This document shows, piece by piece, positions 1 through 12,905 of a stretch of 64,000 nt of DNA (its first letter is position 1; every line of letters begins with the position of its first letter). The DNA lies in the NCBI RefSeq assembly GCF_022605725.1, contig NC_065567.1, positions 34,885,127 through 34,949,126 on the forward strand, read 5' to 3'. Origin of the DNA: Anthonomus grandis grandis (taxonomy: Eukaryota > Arthropoda > Insecta > Coleoptera > Curculionidae). A program made the position numbers and the translations under genes. The notes under the pieces are model-generated. The model was not told where the DNA came from. It ran no database searches and saw only the letters and a list, made by a program, of their open reading frames with translations.

Positions 1-1055
1 TACGATATATATATTAAGAAGTAAAAGCCTAATTACCCACTAATTGAAATAAATGTCGATTGTTTTATCATAATTTTCTGATTATCCGCTGCTGCAGCAA
101 TTTCCCGAACAACAGCAGCCAAAGCCGTTTCATTCAATTATTTTGGTCGATTATTTCTGAAATTCGACTTAAGTGGCTGCGGTCGCCAATTAAAACATTC
201 TGAACCGATGATTGCCCTAATGTCTATTAGCATTAGTAGGGTGACTGCTCTTTCCTAGCGAGTTAAAGATCCTTACTATGTGATTAAAATTCCCTTAATT
301 AATATACTTAAGTATGTTGTTAAAATAAAGTTAGAAATTTGCCACTTCTTGTGCATTTGACAACAACGATAGTGCAACTCAGTATTCTCGATACGTAATT
401 TGGAACGCTAGATTCGCACATACATTGTAGGTGCAGCAAAGCGGTGTTGCCAAGCGGTGTTCATCAAGGAATCATAGTGAAATTCAAAAATTTTAATGCA
501 AATGTGATGGTTTGAGTTTTGATTAACCGAATTTCTCATCACGTAATATTCGTCGTCTAGTAACGAAAGAAAGTTGTTTCAAACATGACAAACATTGAAA
601 AGTCGATTTGACGCCCTCCTTTAATTTTGACTCGGTTCAACATGCGCAATACTACTATATTTAGTGCCAACGAGCATCAAGAATATACCTTGAATAGTCA
701 AATGAGTAGAATCTCCAAAGTAAAATCTAAGAGGAACAGCATGCGCATGCACATTCGTTCGAATTCGATTTAGAATTTAAGGCAGAGTGATGGAAATTGA
801 AGCAATTTTTGTTGTCATATACAGACGATTCGACGATTCCTGCGTCTGCGTCATTGACGTACGATATTCTTTTACTTTTTAGAAAATAAAAGTGATTTTT
901 AAAAAAGAACTGCATTTTTGGCTGACAAAAATTGCAGGTGCTTGTAGGCAAACCACTTGCTAACAAGATATGGTCCAACAGTAGATTTTTGATATATGCA
1001 ATATTCATTTTTTCTCTGTAGAACTTTGCCACCAAGTTTTGCTATTACATATTAC
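1..1055. other. Non-coding stretch, no gene seen
   Basis: No open frame here has a recognisable domain. The first 250 bases are of higher complexity and slightly richer in G+C than the surroundings, with a short alanine/glutamine-like CTGCTGCAG run. I could not tie it to a splice-flanked exon. It could be intron or regulatory DNA. Confidence 0.4.
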
Positions 1056-1475
1056 ATATATGTGCTATTACATATCTCCATCCACAAATCATGTTTTGGA
1101 TTTCACAAACACTCGTCATTTTGGTCTAATTCAATTAAATATCGTAGTGTTTTTCCCATTCGTTAGGTGTGAATTAAATATTCGATTGCACAAGAATAGT
1201 CAACCGGTTTATTTACACTAAAAACACGATCACTTACGACAACTAGAAATATTTATTTGCTACTATCTATATCCGATTTAAATCTCGCGCCAGTATTTCG
1301 AAGTTCACTGCACTAAACTGACAACTGACTCCCAGCGGCGATGCGTCTCCTTACATACTCGACTGACCATAATGCCGGAAGATTCGCTGACCTGCGAGAC
1401 GTCGTACATCGTATGACGTCATTCCGGAATAACAGAGAATCAGCTGGTTTTTCGGACGTTTCCATTATCGTTACA
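1056..1475. mobile_element. Solo LTR of a Gypsy-like element
   Basis: The segment from about 1135 to 1475 resembles 60765-61140, which directly follows the pol remnants of a Gypsy-like element near the right end of the window. Shared blocks include TTCGTTAGGTGTGAATTAAA, a CCCAGCGGCGA block and a GAAAGATTCGCT-like block. The outermost bases TGTG (1061) and TTACA (1475) are flanked by ATATA on both sides (1056-1060 and 1476-1480), as a 5-bp target duplication would be. No gag or pol lies on either side, so this is best read as a solo LTR. The left boundary is less sure than the right, because the two LTRs diverge before 1135. Confidence 0.6.
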
Positions 1476-1789
1476 ATATATTATAGTATCTGTACATTTA
1501 AACGGCATGTTTTCTATTAAGAATTAATGTTTTTATTATTAATCATAGTAGTCATTGCATGACACAAGTTTTAAGTTGTGGGAATAAGAAAAAACACGCA
1601 ATTAAAAATAGCGTTGAGAAACAAAAAAATGTTTACAAAATAGAACAGGCATACAGAAAAATACATATACAGGAGTAGAGGATACTTGGCAATACAATAA
1701 AGAACATAATTCAAGAAGCCAGGAAAGAAACCTTTGGTGACAAACAAAATACAAAAAAGAAGGTGTGGTTTGATACAGGTCACTGACTT

Positions 1790-2545
1790 AATGGGGAAAA
1801 GTATGAGGCAATAATCAAGATGCTACAAAATCCATCAGATGAAAATAGAAATAAGTTTCATAATCTTAGAAATAAAATGCGAAACTAAAACGACATATCG
1901 CTGATACTTGGGGTGACGCACCGTCCAGATAAAAAACAACTCAATCCATTAAAAAGCTAGAAAATAATGAAACCTAAGGGAGGGTTGACAGAAGCTGAAT
2001 AAAATATAGGAATAGGAAAAGATTCCAAGTAACTGGAAAGAAGGAGTTATACCAATGCATAAAAACCGAAATGGAATGTCATCAACTTCTTAACACATTA
2101 TATACAGTTCTATCCAACATAATTTGGAACCGAAGAACACCGTATGGAGAAGAAGTAGCTGGAGAATACCAAAGTGGATTTAGAAGGAAACGATCAACAA
2201 CAGGCCATCTACTTATGTTAAGACAAACGTTAGGTCAATGCTGGAATTCGATAGAGATTTATAGAATCTATTCGTAGACTTTCAGATGTATGATCTTCAC
2301 AGCAAGCTTATGGTCAGTACTCAAAGAACTTGGAATATCCAGCAAACTTATAAGAATAATTAAGGTATGCGTAAAAGGATCATATGGTACAATTAAAATA
2401 AAAGGTCAATACATCGAAGTATTTGACAACTGGACTTGAACACTGTCACCAGCTTTATACCTTGCTTATAGAAGGTGACAAGACGAACCGAACTAAGTAT
2501 GAGCATCTTCGACAATAGCGGACTCAGTCTGATCTTAGCATATGC
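1790..2545 (+). pseudogene. RTE-like retrotransposon, reverse transcriptase fragment
   Basis: Conceptual translation in several frames matches the RT of RTE-type non-LTR retrotransposons. A segment reading NIIWNRRTPYGEE, then AGEYQSGFRRKRSTT, spans about 2120-2205. It is followed by an ELGIS-KLIRIIK-like stretch (2320-2365) and a LILAYADD-like catalytic motif near 2530-2550. The motif order is that of an RT read on the + strand. Stops and frameshifts interrupt it at many points, and neither endonuclease nor 3' end is recognisable, so it is a dead internal fragment. The right edge runs into a - strand mariner remnant. Confidence 0.6.
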
Positions 2546-3290
2546 AGATGATGAGGAAGCCTTTGTAAAGCTTGCATGCATTTGAACCAATTTTCGAAGC
2601 ACTTTTTCCACTCCGATTGAGGTAACTCCAAACAAAACGCGTTTTGAATCAAAGCATCCATGGACCACTTCTTCGAGTATGGAAAATTATTGACCACGTA
2701 AGTTGTTTTTGATATGCGGGAACAAAAAAAAGTCATAAGGTGTCAATTCAGAACTGTGCAGTGGATGACCCATCAATTCGATGTTTTGACCAGTCACAAA
2801 TTTCTTTGTTTGAGCCAATGTGTGATGACAATGCCATGATGAAGAATGATTCGCCTCTCCTTCTTCTGCTTTTTTCGCATTTCTCCGATCACTTCTGACA
2901 GACAAATAGACGCGTACCATTCAAGATTAATCTTCCTATGTTTTTCTAACGCCGCCGTCATCACGTGGTTATGCCGAAGAAAAGCAATGATTTACATCGA
3001 TGTGCTTCTTCCGCGAACAACTTTTGTTGGATTTGGTTCATCTTAGAAGACCCAGACGTCGATTTCTATTTTCTTTCAGCCTCATATGCATAGATCGATG
3101 ATTACACAGCCTCTGATGTACCTTGAACGTATTTTTTCAACATTTCCTGGCACCAATCAACACAATCTTTGGACCGATTATCACGTTACGGACAAATGTT
3201 CATCCAGTATCTTATTGATGCTCATATTATGTTCAACAATGTCACGTTTCCAACGAAAACGTCAGGTGGCACCTGCGAACATTTACTGTT
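2540..3290 (-). pseudogene. Mariner transposase remnant (SETMAR-like family)
   Basis: On the - strand the pieces read in order: a YAYEAE segment and a DEPNPTKV-like block (about 3100-3000), a histidine-rich block around 2850, then ELMGHPLHSSELTPYDFFLF (2800-2740), which carries the third catalytic aspartate region of mariner transposases. LRGQ and a C-terminal EWKKCFENWFKCMQ segment (about 2620-2570) follow. These are typical of the mariner transposase found also in SETMAR. The reading frame shifts repeatedly and no inverted terminal repeat was found, so the copy is inactive. The N-terminal DNA-binding half is not visible. Confidence 0.65.
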
Positions 3291-3299
3291 ACTAAGGTC

Positions 3300-5302
3300 A
3301 GAAATATAAATAGAAACCCTCGTACAACTTCAAGCACATACAGTCTTTTCGATATCTAGGGATTTCGATATCTATATTAATAACATCAGATAATAACGTT
3401 ATCAGGATCGGAGGGAATGGAATTGTTAAGACGGTCAAGTCCCACCCTGGGTTGTAGAGCCATGAATGGATAGAGTGTTTCTATATTTCCTTTGATCTTT
3501 GCCGCTAAATATGAAAGCAAGTAACTTCTAGGAACGTTTTTTGCTGCAACCTTAAACAATGAGGAACTTAAATAAACGTTTAACGACATTCAGAAACACG
3601 TTCCAGCTTTAGTCAAAAGAATATCCGGGTATCAAATGTAATTTTAATACGTTGTCATATTGTTCAGATCGGAGGGGAAAACCAAATTACCGAATAGATA
3701 TTAAGAAAACGAATAATTCTCTATTATTCGTTAGGAGCGGTTAGGTTAATAGGATATTGATGAAAGTTGTCAGCTTTATTTAAATATTTTTCAGGCTCCA
3801 TAAATTGCTTTGCGGAACTTAGAAATCATTCTCCAACAATATCGTATTATAATATCTTTCCAACGAATTTCTCTCTAACGATGTTTATGTAAATCGCCTA
3901 TCTAAAAAGCAAAATCTCAAAACATTTCATATATAAAATTAAAGCGTAAATCAAGTTTAAAGCGTTCAAATTCTGCGGCGCATAAATTTTTCACAACTCC
4001 AGAAATCTGATCTGAATAAATCCAGAAACCCATCTCATGTTCCATTTTCATTTCCAGTGTCCGTCTCTAGTGGCCGACGAGTGCATTTCGCTGCAATTTA
4101 AAGGTTAGATTCTGTAATGAATTTAAAATAATGACTCGAAAATGAGACATTTTAAAAGATAAATTCAAAGAAACGTTGCCAAAGGAAAAGGGAGGCGCAT
4201 CTATTATATTGTCCAACCAGAAAAGCTTGATGTAAAAATGTAAATAATTATGGGGATAATGACAGAGATTATTTTTATTGATTCACAAAAAGTTTGACTA
4301 ACAATGCTAACATAATTTTCTATTATAATATTTATGCAATTTCATACCTTAATCACTTTACATATCCAGCCGCAGTTTTCTTTCAATTCTAATTATTGTA
4401 TATAACCGAAGTCTAGATGCACCATTAGGATTTTCTATTATTTATATTCAAGTGTCGGATTACTTTAATATGTTAAATCGATATCGCAATCCACTGACAT
4501 ATCAGGTATCAAATCATAAAGATTTAACTTGTGACAAATGATGGTAAAATTTATCGGATTATTAGGATTACAAATTAGATTTATACGCTTTTTTGGCTTT
4601 ATTTAACTTGTAAGTATTAATCTGGAGGCGCCTGATGACAAGAGATATTTCTTCTTTATTATCTTAATATCCGTTAAACCACTTTAGTAGCGAGGAGTCG
4701 CTTGATGGACTTTTTTATTTAAGTGATTTTTTGATGTTTTGTTTTTGTTTTTCGCTTATTTTATTATGTGGTCTTAAAATCTGTTATTAAAATTATTTAT
4801 AGTAAATTTTAATATAGATTGTTGCCCACCCCAATATAACCCCACTCGGTCTTGTTTTGTACCTATAATCATTTGGTGGGATTTTTAACATTTATTAGCA
4901 AACCGGAATTTTGAATCACTTAATCATTATATTGTTTTTGATCTGTATTAACGACTTCCAGAGATATGATCATAATGTTGATGTCTTACTGCCTTATGAT
5001 CCAAAAAGAATTAAATTCACTTATTATTGATCATTCTTCAATGCTCTTATCTGAACGATTCCTTTCATATTATGAGTTTGTCAAACATAACTTACTCTCA
5101 CAAGATTTTCCTTTTAAGATCTGCCTGTCTTAGTTGATAGTCTTGCAACTTGCACTTGGGGATTCAACTTTGAAAAACATCTGTTCCCTTAATGACTATT
5201 GAAGTGGATTTCGCTTAATTTTTAAAACATTTATTATCTTCCTTTTAAAACTAGACCCAATTTATTAGTTTGGTCTCTATGAAATTTGATTTGCGGTGCT
5301 GC
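3300..5302. other. Long AT-rich non-coding stretch
   Basis: No recognisable coding region, RNA gene or clear repeat was found. A few short open frames are no longer than expected by chance at this base composition. It may be intronic or intergenic sequence. Confidence 0.4.
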
Positions 5303-7844
5303 TTAACCCTTTCGCTCATGAATTTTCATTTTTTAAAAGAAAAATTTGATTTTTTGTAAATCAACTATTTAATTTTTTTTTTAATTTTTGACGTAAACAG
5401 TTTTTTTATTTTTTTGTTTGTTTTTAGTTTTTTTTTATGTACACATTTGTGTACATTGGTTGTCAATGGTATAAAAGATAAATTAAAACAAAAAAATACT
5501 TTGTATGATATATTGCAAAACAGTTTTTTTTTTTGTAAGGCACAGGTGAACGTTACATTTTTGGCATAAAATTCTTGACCGTCCTTTACAGCCTGGTACT
5601 TTACACCTAGATACAAAGTCTTTTTCATCAATGGATGGCAAATGGCCTAGTCTGTCCAAACGAACTTCGGCCACTGGTCTTACTTTTAACGGTTTGGGCG
5701 TTGAAGGACCCGGACTATCAGCTGCTGGTCGCCCCCTCTTCCTAATAGATGTTTTTCCTGCCAAGATTAAAACCTCAGCAACATAGGCTGGCTCTAAAGT
5801 GAAGCAAATCTAGGACATCATTCTTAGCCACACCCAAGTTAGCAGCTTTTTCTTTATATTCCAACCAACCGTTTACGCATGCCATATCTATGGCATGAGC
5901 AAACATTCTCAGAGTCCACTTTTTAGACCTAATAAATGTCCGATACAAGGTAATAAGGAAATCCATCTTGTCAACACCCTCTCATGTTAGAGTTGTAGTT
6001 ATTTATTACTTGTGGTCTTGAATCGTAAATATAGTCTTTAGATATTGGTCTTTATCACCAACTCTCATATAATTTGATGCCATTATAACTGGCCGGTTGT
6101 CGTACCCTTTTGTCATTATGACTTCCCCATCCCTGCTAATAATTTCTTCGGAACAACCTCGACCTTTTATTTTCATATCCTTATCGGACGAAAATGGCGG
6201 ATTTTTAAATCTTTCAGCTCTTGCTGTGCACGTTGTATATATTTGCCTATTTCTAAGGTACTGAAGTAAGTTATAATTTGAAAAATAGTTTTCTAAATAT
6301 AAATGTACCCTAAGATGTGAGATTCGTTCAAATAATTTTAGTACCACTGCAGCACCCGAACCAAATACATCAAGTTGCTGTGGGTCAAGTTCAGTAGTAG
6401 ATCCTTGATATATTATAAAATCATACAAGATGCCAATGCTGCCACGTAGCACAAAAATCTTAATTCCCCATGGTTTGGGTTTGTTTTTGACGTATTGCTT
6501 GACTGCCTTTTAACGGCACCATTTGCTCGTCCACACACAATTTTGATTCCAATGGAAGGGGCATCTTCTCCTAATTGCATCATATAATGGACGCACCTTC
6601 CAAAATCTGTCACTGTTGTCCGGTTTTTCGTGAATATTCACGAAGTGAATATGTTGTCGCAATTTATAAAACCTGTTAACAGTCATATTATTGGAAATCA
6701 GTAGAATTTGTAATTTATGGTCCCAGTATAACTTAATTCTTGGGTAATGTAGATTACCCATGATGATATGTATTCCTACAAACGTTTTTAGTTCTTCAAC
6801 CGTCGTAGGAACAAAGCGGGTTTGTTGCTAAACAGCGTAAAGATTTATATATTCCATCATGGGTTGGAAAATATCTGCAAAGTAATTACAGAAAAAAAAC
6901 GCTGGGCTTTCTAGCTGAACTACTGGTTTTTCTTCTCTAACGGGCCACTCTATCGGTGGAGTGATATACTGCACATTTTTTCGCCAGAATATATCCTTTT
7001 TCTTTGAAAGACAAATAGTCTTCTATATTGAATTTCTTCGACTTTTGTGGAGTTTTCGCCATTATGTTGGAAACAGGTTTAGGTTCTGCTTGTTCTAGCT
7101 GCTCAGTCTCTTCACGTTGTTGAGTTACAGGTATGCTGGGAACAGGTTCAGCCTCTTCCTCCTTATCACTCATTGCTTGTAATTCTACAAGATAAAAAGT
7201 ATATATGCTACGCACATTATTTAATATACTAGTTCCAAGTAATATACCTTCAGGATCAAAATCAAAGCCATCATCTTCATTGAATTCGCCGTCACTGAGT
7301 CCTTCAATATCTGATAATCCGGCTTCTATTAAATCTCATAGTTCTCTATCTGTTAGCGGGCGATTTCGGCTCATTATAAACGAGGATTCTATAATATTTA
7401 ACTATTTACTAATATAAAAAAGAAAAAAGTACGATTAAATTTACCTTGTAATTTTACTTCTCTGATTCATAGTGTACGTGTCTCCAAAAAACATATACTT
7501 CCGCGAAAAAAACTGAATGGATCATGGATATTAGCACTCACAATACCACCTTTTATTAATTTGTTTTTATTTATTTTTTACTATTTTCACCACAAACAAA
7601 ACACCACAATAATCTACCAGATAACCTTGCACGCGTTACTCAAATATTGCTCGCCAGCTGTTAAAGTTACAGTAACAAACTTTTATTGAAAGCCCCTGGA
7701 GGACGGCATCTATACTACATGTAAGGTCCTAATGTACACAAATGTTGACACTATGAGCAAAACAATAAATTCCTTTTTGAATTTATATAAGGATGATGAT
7801 AAATTTATGTACACAAATGTGTACACAGTGAGCGAAAGGGTTAA
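5303..7844 (-). mobile_element. End-to-end piggyBac element with TTAA target duplication
   Basis: Both ends are preserved. TTAA at 5303-5306 is followed by CCCTTTCGCTCA, and the inverse TGAGCGAAAGGG precedes TTAA at 7841-7844, giving a 2534-bp element. TTAA duplication and terminal CCC are the hallmark of the piggyBac superfamily, and 2.5 kb is the usual size. Inside each end lies an 18-bp near-palindrome, TGTACACATTTGTGTACA at 5438-5455 and its inverse at 7808-7825. They are asymmetric, about 130 bp from the left end but 15 bp from the right. A decayed third copy starts at 7733. Subterminal inverted repeats at unequal distances are a known piggyBac feature. Confidence 0.9.
5483..7173 (-). 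pseudogene. PiggyBac transposase, frameshifted
   Basis: The translated pieces run in the order expected of a PGBD-type transposase. First comes an acidic N-terminus (from about 7173), then a block with LHYPRIKLYWDH (about 6740), and a CVDEQMV-like first catalytic region near 6535. RISHLRVHLYLENYFSNYN (about 6300) has Glu where the second catalytic Asp is usual. GYDNRPVIMASNY (about 6090-6050) follows, and a C-terminal cysteine-rich finger with CKVPGC, CQKC and HLCL lies at 5600-5530. At least four breaks (stops or frameshifts) separate these blocks, so no full-length protein can be made. The piggyBac ends enclose it exactly. Confidence 0.85.
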
Positions 7845-8745
7845 GAGATTTTTAACAGAATTGGCATTGAAAGCCTGTAGTACCAATTTAATATTGAAAA
7901 CCAGTACAAGAAAACTAGTTACTGTAGTTTTTGTACAACTAGATACGCTAGCATCAAAATTGGTGTCCTCTGAAGTTGATTAATAACAAAAAGTTAGAAT
8001 ATCTGGGACAGCAGTTAGTCTTTAAGTAAAATAGTTACTATCGTATAATAGTTTATGAGATTTTGGTAACGATTGGTCCAGTGGCCTAGCCAGCAGCACT
8101 TTCTGGGTAATATTCTAAAATACTAATGTTACTGGACTGTTGTTTTCTTATATTGAACTTTGGTGGTATTCAACTTTGTACTTCTATAATCAAAAATTAG
8201 AAATATTGTATAAATAAATTATAATATAAATAAACCTTAAAAAAAAACTAGAATACCCAAACCAAAAAAAAACTAAACTATGTAATTATTAGGAAACAAA
8301 AAGTAAGCAGTCAAAATATAAATAAAATAAATAAAACTGAAGAAACACTATGATAAAATGAGATTCGAAAAAATTAAAAATGAAATTTTGACAAAACTAA
8401 AGAGTAAAATTGATTTGTGTATACGCCTCATGGTATCACATGCATGTGTTTAAAAATTTAAGATATTCGAAATCCAGTAACTAAACAGGAAAAAAAGTTA
8501 CTATTTTTTTAGTAGAACAAGATCCAATTTAAATTTGCCTTTTTTATGTCAAAAGATTCATAGACCTAACATTATTTTCTATTTAATTTTTTTCATTTAA
8601 TTTATCTTCTTCTGTCATGAAAATGCGTCACTACTCGGATCCAAAAACAAAACCGATCACATGGATTTGGCCTGGAAAAAGCAGCTGCAGACAAACTGCA
8701 TGGATCTTAAGTATGGTTTTTATTTAAATTAAATAAGCATACCCG
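7845..8745. other. AT-rich stretch, nothing recognised
   Basis: No domain-bearing open frame, terminal repeat or RNA gene was seen. The sequence is dominated by A/T runs. Confidence 0.4.
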
Positions 8746-8748
8746 TCA

Positions 8749-9800
8749 TTAATGTAATTCGCATGATAGCACAAAGGGTACACTTAAACGATCTATGCAA
8801 ACATTAACAGATTAATTATAATTCTAGAACTTAACAGAAGATGGCGTGCTAAAATGTGGGATGTCCTGGTACCCAATAGTAGTGGAGATGCGAGATAAAT
8901 ATTGGGAGTGCACTTGCGCATTTTTGTTAAAATAATTTGTGTCCGAATTATTTAAATACTTTAAATACATGAACAATCAATAAAATGAAAGAAAATAAAG
9001 AAAAAGAACACAAGCTTGATGCCACAGGGATGTCCCTGTCTGACAAGGAATGGGATAATATTATAGACTAAAAATTTAAGAAGTATAACCTACTTTAATG
9101 TAATTCGCAAGATAGTACAAAACGTACACTCATACGCAATCAATATAAACTGAGTAACCAAAAAAAATGGTAAAGAGCAAACGAATAAATTTAAACAAAA
9201 GGACGCGGTCTATACAAACATAGACAGGACAATTATAATTCTTATACTTAACAGAAGATGGCGTGCTAAAATTTGGGATGCTCTTGCACCCAATAATAGT
9301 AGGGACTAGGGACGCGACGCAGAAGAGAGATAAATATTGGTAGGACACTTTCACATACGAGTTTGTGTCCGAGTTATTTAGATACTACAAATACATTAAC
9401 AATTATTATAAAAGAAAAAAATAGTCACATAGGGATGTGTCTGTTTGATAATGGAATAGAATAATGTTATAGAGACTATAAATTTAATAAGTAAAACCTG
9501 CATTACTGTTTTTCCATAATACCATAAAACGTACACCTAAACGCAGTCAATCTAAACTAAGTAACAATAGAATAGTAAGGAACATACAAATAAATCAAGA
9601 CATAAGCATGCGGTCTATGCAAGGGTAGACAGGACAATTATACATTTTGTACTTAACAGGAGATGGCGTGCTAAAATTTGGGATGCCCTGGTACCCAATA
9701 GTAGTGTGGACGCGACGGAGAAGCAAGATAAATATTCGGAGGGAACTTTCTCATATGGGTTTTGAAAAATTTGTTCCAAATAAAGTTTATAAATACCTTA
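8749..9800 (+). repeat. Three tandem units of about 340-410 bp
   Basis: Three direct copies start near 8749, 9094 and 9502. Each holds the same landmarks in the same order: an AATGTAATTCGCA-like start, a GTACAC block, AATTATAATTCT, the core AGATGGCGTGCTAAAAT(T/G)TGGGATG (copies at about 8840, 9257 and 9662), ACCCAATA, GATAAATATT and a GTCCGA block. The first unit lacks about 70 bp before the core. Partial copies of the core recur at 13351-13411 and 15461-15580. The core reads RRWRAK-WDALVPN-like on the + strand, but no family is recognised. Confidence 0.75.
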
Positions 9801-9984
9801 TTAATTAACACAGAATTAAAACAAAAATAAATATTGGGCACTTGTTGAAAGTGACCTCCTCAGATGGTTTGGTAATATGCTGACTTTTACTAAAAAGCAT
9901 TTGTAACATTTTTGAGCAATTACACGAAATACAGATTACTTCGTAATTTTTGTATAATATGCACGACTACTTTTAGATCATTTT

Positions 9985-10260
9985 TTTGGGAAAAGTTATG
10001 ATGGATTGGAAAAAGGGGAAAAATTAAATAAGCCCCGATTTTTCGCCTTTAGACTATATTTTTTGGGGACATATAAAAAATTAGGTCTGTACTTTATGTA
10101 AGAAACCCAGAAAATATTGATTAACTAAATGAGTGAATAAGAAGAGAATGCCGAAACATTACTCCGAATATGCTAGAAAATGTTACGAATTCTTTTGATT
10201 ACCAATTACCACATTTCCGAACCGTTCAAGCAGGTCACTTTTAACATTTAATTAAATATG
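9985..10260 (+). pseudogene. Tc/mariner-like transposase C-terminal remnant
   Basis: On the + strand a frame reading SPDFSPLDYIFWGHI-like (about 10030-10075) is the region of the third catalytic aspartate in Tc/mariner transposases. It is followed by ITPNMLENVTNSFDYQLPHF and a QAGHF-HLIKY ending at about 10150-10260, the usual C-terminus. It resembles the better preserved copies at 37812-38851 and 53818-54471. Stops and frameshifts break it, and the N-terminal two thirds are missing. A second copy with the same flanks lies at 15690-15890. Confidence 0.55.
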
Positions 10261-10359
10261 TTGTAAATTGTTTTTATCAATTAGTGTTCTCATATTTTAA
10301 ATATTGGTAAATGCTTACTTCATACTTTATAAATCGTTGTGTTTTTTAAACTAATTTCC

Positions 10360-11222
10360 TAATTCCAATTTCTTTAAGTCTGTCAAAAAAAAATGGTACT
10401 GCCCAGTATTGAATGCCTTAAGTCGGTCTAGATAAACAGCAACTAGTTTAAGGTTCCTATTAATAGTTTCTATTAGAAAATTCTTAACCTCGTACAATGC
10501 GGGATTAGAACCAGTCTTAAATGCAAATTGCGATTCCTCTATTACATAATTTATTTAAGAAACTCCGTTATTTTAAGTTTTAAACATTTTCAACAATTTT
10601 GTTAATGACGCCTAATTGTTAATGGTCTATAATTATTTTTATCTCTTTCTTGGAATAATGGTTATATTACAGATTATGGATATCAACCTGAAATTGGTTG
10701 CACATTTTTGATAGTAATTTCAGATAAAAAATAATGAATCCTCATAATTATCATGATTAAACTTTTGGAATATAATGGTCAAGTATTGATTACATTTACT
10801 GATAAATCTGTTTTGCATCTGAAAGCTTTTTCTTTACTAATAATATTTCCAAAATTCCCACAAAACTATGAGTTATTCTTCAAAGTTATTCCAAGGTATT
10901 AGGACGGTAACATTTCCAGAATTTGGCGATTAATTTTGTAATTTCATTCTTATGTAAAAGGTTATTAAACACAAGTATTCTTGTATTTAGAAGGGTTCAG
11001 TACCATACCATTTTTAATGCAATATTTAACAGGGCATCTAATCATACAGCTTTTAATAATCTGCAAAAAAGTGTTGAAGTATGAGGCCCTCCTGTTGTCT
11101 AGAGAGAAAGCCATCGAACTTAACAATGAATCTACGATTTTACAAATAAGTGAGAAACTATGAGCCAACATGCTGTCAAACGCCTTTAAAAACGTCTGTA
11201 AAAACATTACGAAAAATAACAA
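10360..11222 (-). pseudogene. Jockey/CR1-like reverse transcriptase remnant
   Basis: The - strand carries RT pieces: an NYRPLTI-like block, LKMFK, then a FLIETINRNLK-like block (about 10470) followed by a degraded region equivalent to the YLD-KAF motif near 10420. A further block at 11000-10965 contains CIKNGMVLNPSKYK, a typical thumb segment of Jockey-type RT. The blocks are not in a single order or frame, so rearrangement as well as decay is likely. The pieces around 10470 have a close counterpart at 16560-16640. No endonuclease or 3' tail is recognisable. Confidence 0.5.
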
Positions 11223-11239
11223 GAAATGTGTAACTAATG

Positions 11240-12905
11240 AGAGTCAGAATGTAAGTCTCATCATCATCCCTCACCTTGTCAGCTGATTCTTTTGTCATTT
11301 TCGTTAGTTGAGTCAATTCCATAACTTCAAAACCAATATCGTCTTTTTCTATTTCTTCCTCGTTAGCTTCTACTATTTTTGAATGATCTTCATTTAGTAA
11401 ATTATAATTATGGGCAATATGAATTAGTTTTTCCTTTCAAAATCCATAAGTAGGTTCCCTCGATTAACCATCATAAATTTAAAATGTCTACAGCTAATCT
11501 TGCTTATTTTAGAACTGGAGCAAATTCCTGCCCACCAAACAGGCCCAGACATAGATTTTTCGCTGGAAATAAAGAATTCCTTATTTAAAAAATTACTACC
11601 TCTAATTTTTTGAGTGCGATCTTCTTGTGAAAAATACTTTGGATGACGCCTTGCAGTTTCATAGATGAACTCCATTGCAATTAAAAGCAGCAAGACGAAC
11701 GAGATCAAACATTTATTTTCTGGTTTTCAACCATAGTAACAGATAAATTTGATACTTTGTGATATAGACTTTTTTTCAAAAAAGCAGGTGAACAATTTTG
11801 GGATTGTTGGCCCGTTAGCCATAAAAAACGTTATCCACTTAAAGATTAGCTAGAGCAAGTCATTAGTTGCTTCTATTTGTAGCCAAAATTCGTTTTGAAG
11901 AATTCTTACTGTATTTGATGAAAGAACATCAGAAATATCTGGGCTATCATCTACTGCTCAACTTTTCAATGAATGTTTTGCGTCCAAGAACGTTTTTAGA
12001 CAAGAAACAATCCTAACTTGGTTTCACCAGCAATTTTAGTGAGATACAATTGAAATTATGTATGTAAATGGCTTAATTTCAAGAAGTCTTCAACCAGGAG
12101 ATTTAGACTGTGGCAAATACAACCATAATTAGTATTGTAATCGTACTTGCTGCTTACTATTTTACGAACCTTTTTTATGTTCGCTCCGTTGTCAGCGACA
12201 ATAACTAGAAAATTTAAAGCTCCCAATTCTTCCAACACTTTAACTTCAACACTCGATTATCTGCGGTATGTATTGATTTATAAAATAGTTGAAAAGGTGT
12301 ATTAAATTAGATATAGAGTCATTTCTGCAATTTGACCATCCATCCATTTGTAAGCTTAAGATAGGTACTTCACTAATTTTTGAAGAAACTGCAGTTGTTA
12401 CTCTAGTATATTCAGATTGGAGTAGTAGATTTGGCAACTGGTAACGAGAGGGTGGTTTTTATGCCCATTTCATTATTTTGAGCATCTAACCATACGTTTT
12501 TCATTATTATATCTAAGAGGGCTCCTGAGACATAAATAATAGCCCTTGCGAGTATTTCAACATTCTTATTATATTCTTGAGAGGACATGTTATCAAAATA
12601 CGAAGAAATTGTAGCCTGTGATGCTTTAGAAGTATTTGAAAATGAAGAATTAGCTGATGGTGACTTCATCAGACCTGACTAGTGAAGCAATTTATGAGTC
12701 TATAAATTCTCCCTGCCCCTGCTGAGAGGTAGTTTCAGATCAGTAGTATCACTATCTTCTAATAACCCGGTTGAACTTGGCGTGGTGTTATTGTTACTTT
12801 TTTAAGAATTTGTACTAAATTTTCAGGTATTTTGACATATTTTAGCAAATGTTGGAAATGCCTGATAGCATTTCTTTTGAAGGAGGTTTTACAATATCTA
12901 CAGGA
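11240..12905 (-). pseudogene. hAT-family transposase, decayed
   Basis: The - strand reads in hAT order. A partial BED-type zinc finger comes first (RYCKTSFKRNAIRHFQHLL, about 12900-12840). Serine-rich sequence follows, then SLQMDGWSNCRNDSI (about 12345-12300, the first catalytic region), LVIVADNGANIKKV (about 12210) and CICHSLNLLVEDF (12130-12085), the conserved Cys-His region. A C-terminal dimerisation-like block contains FIYETARRHPKYFSQEDR (about 11665-11610). An acidic tail lies around 11400-11250. Several stops and shifts separate these parts. No 8-bp target duplication or terminal repeat was identified, so the boundaries are those of the coding remnant only. Confidence 0.7.

Noticed and set aside
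5365..5631. 88-codon frame rich in Lys and Phe on the - strand
   Set aside because: It runs through A/T homopolymers at the end of the piggyBac element, in a different frame from the transposase.
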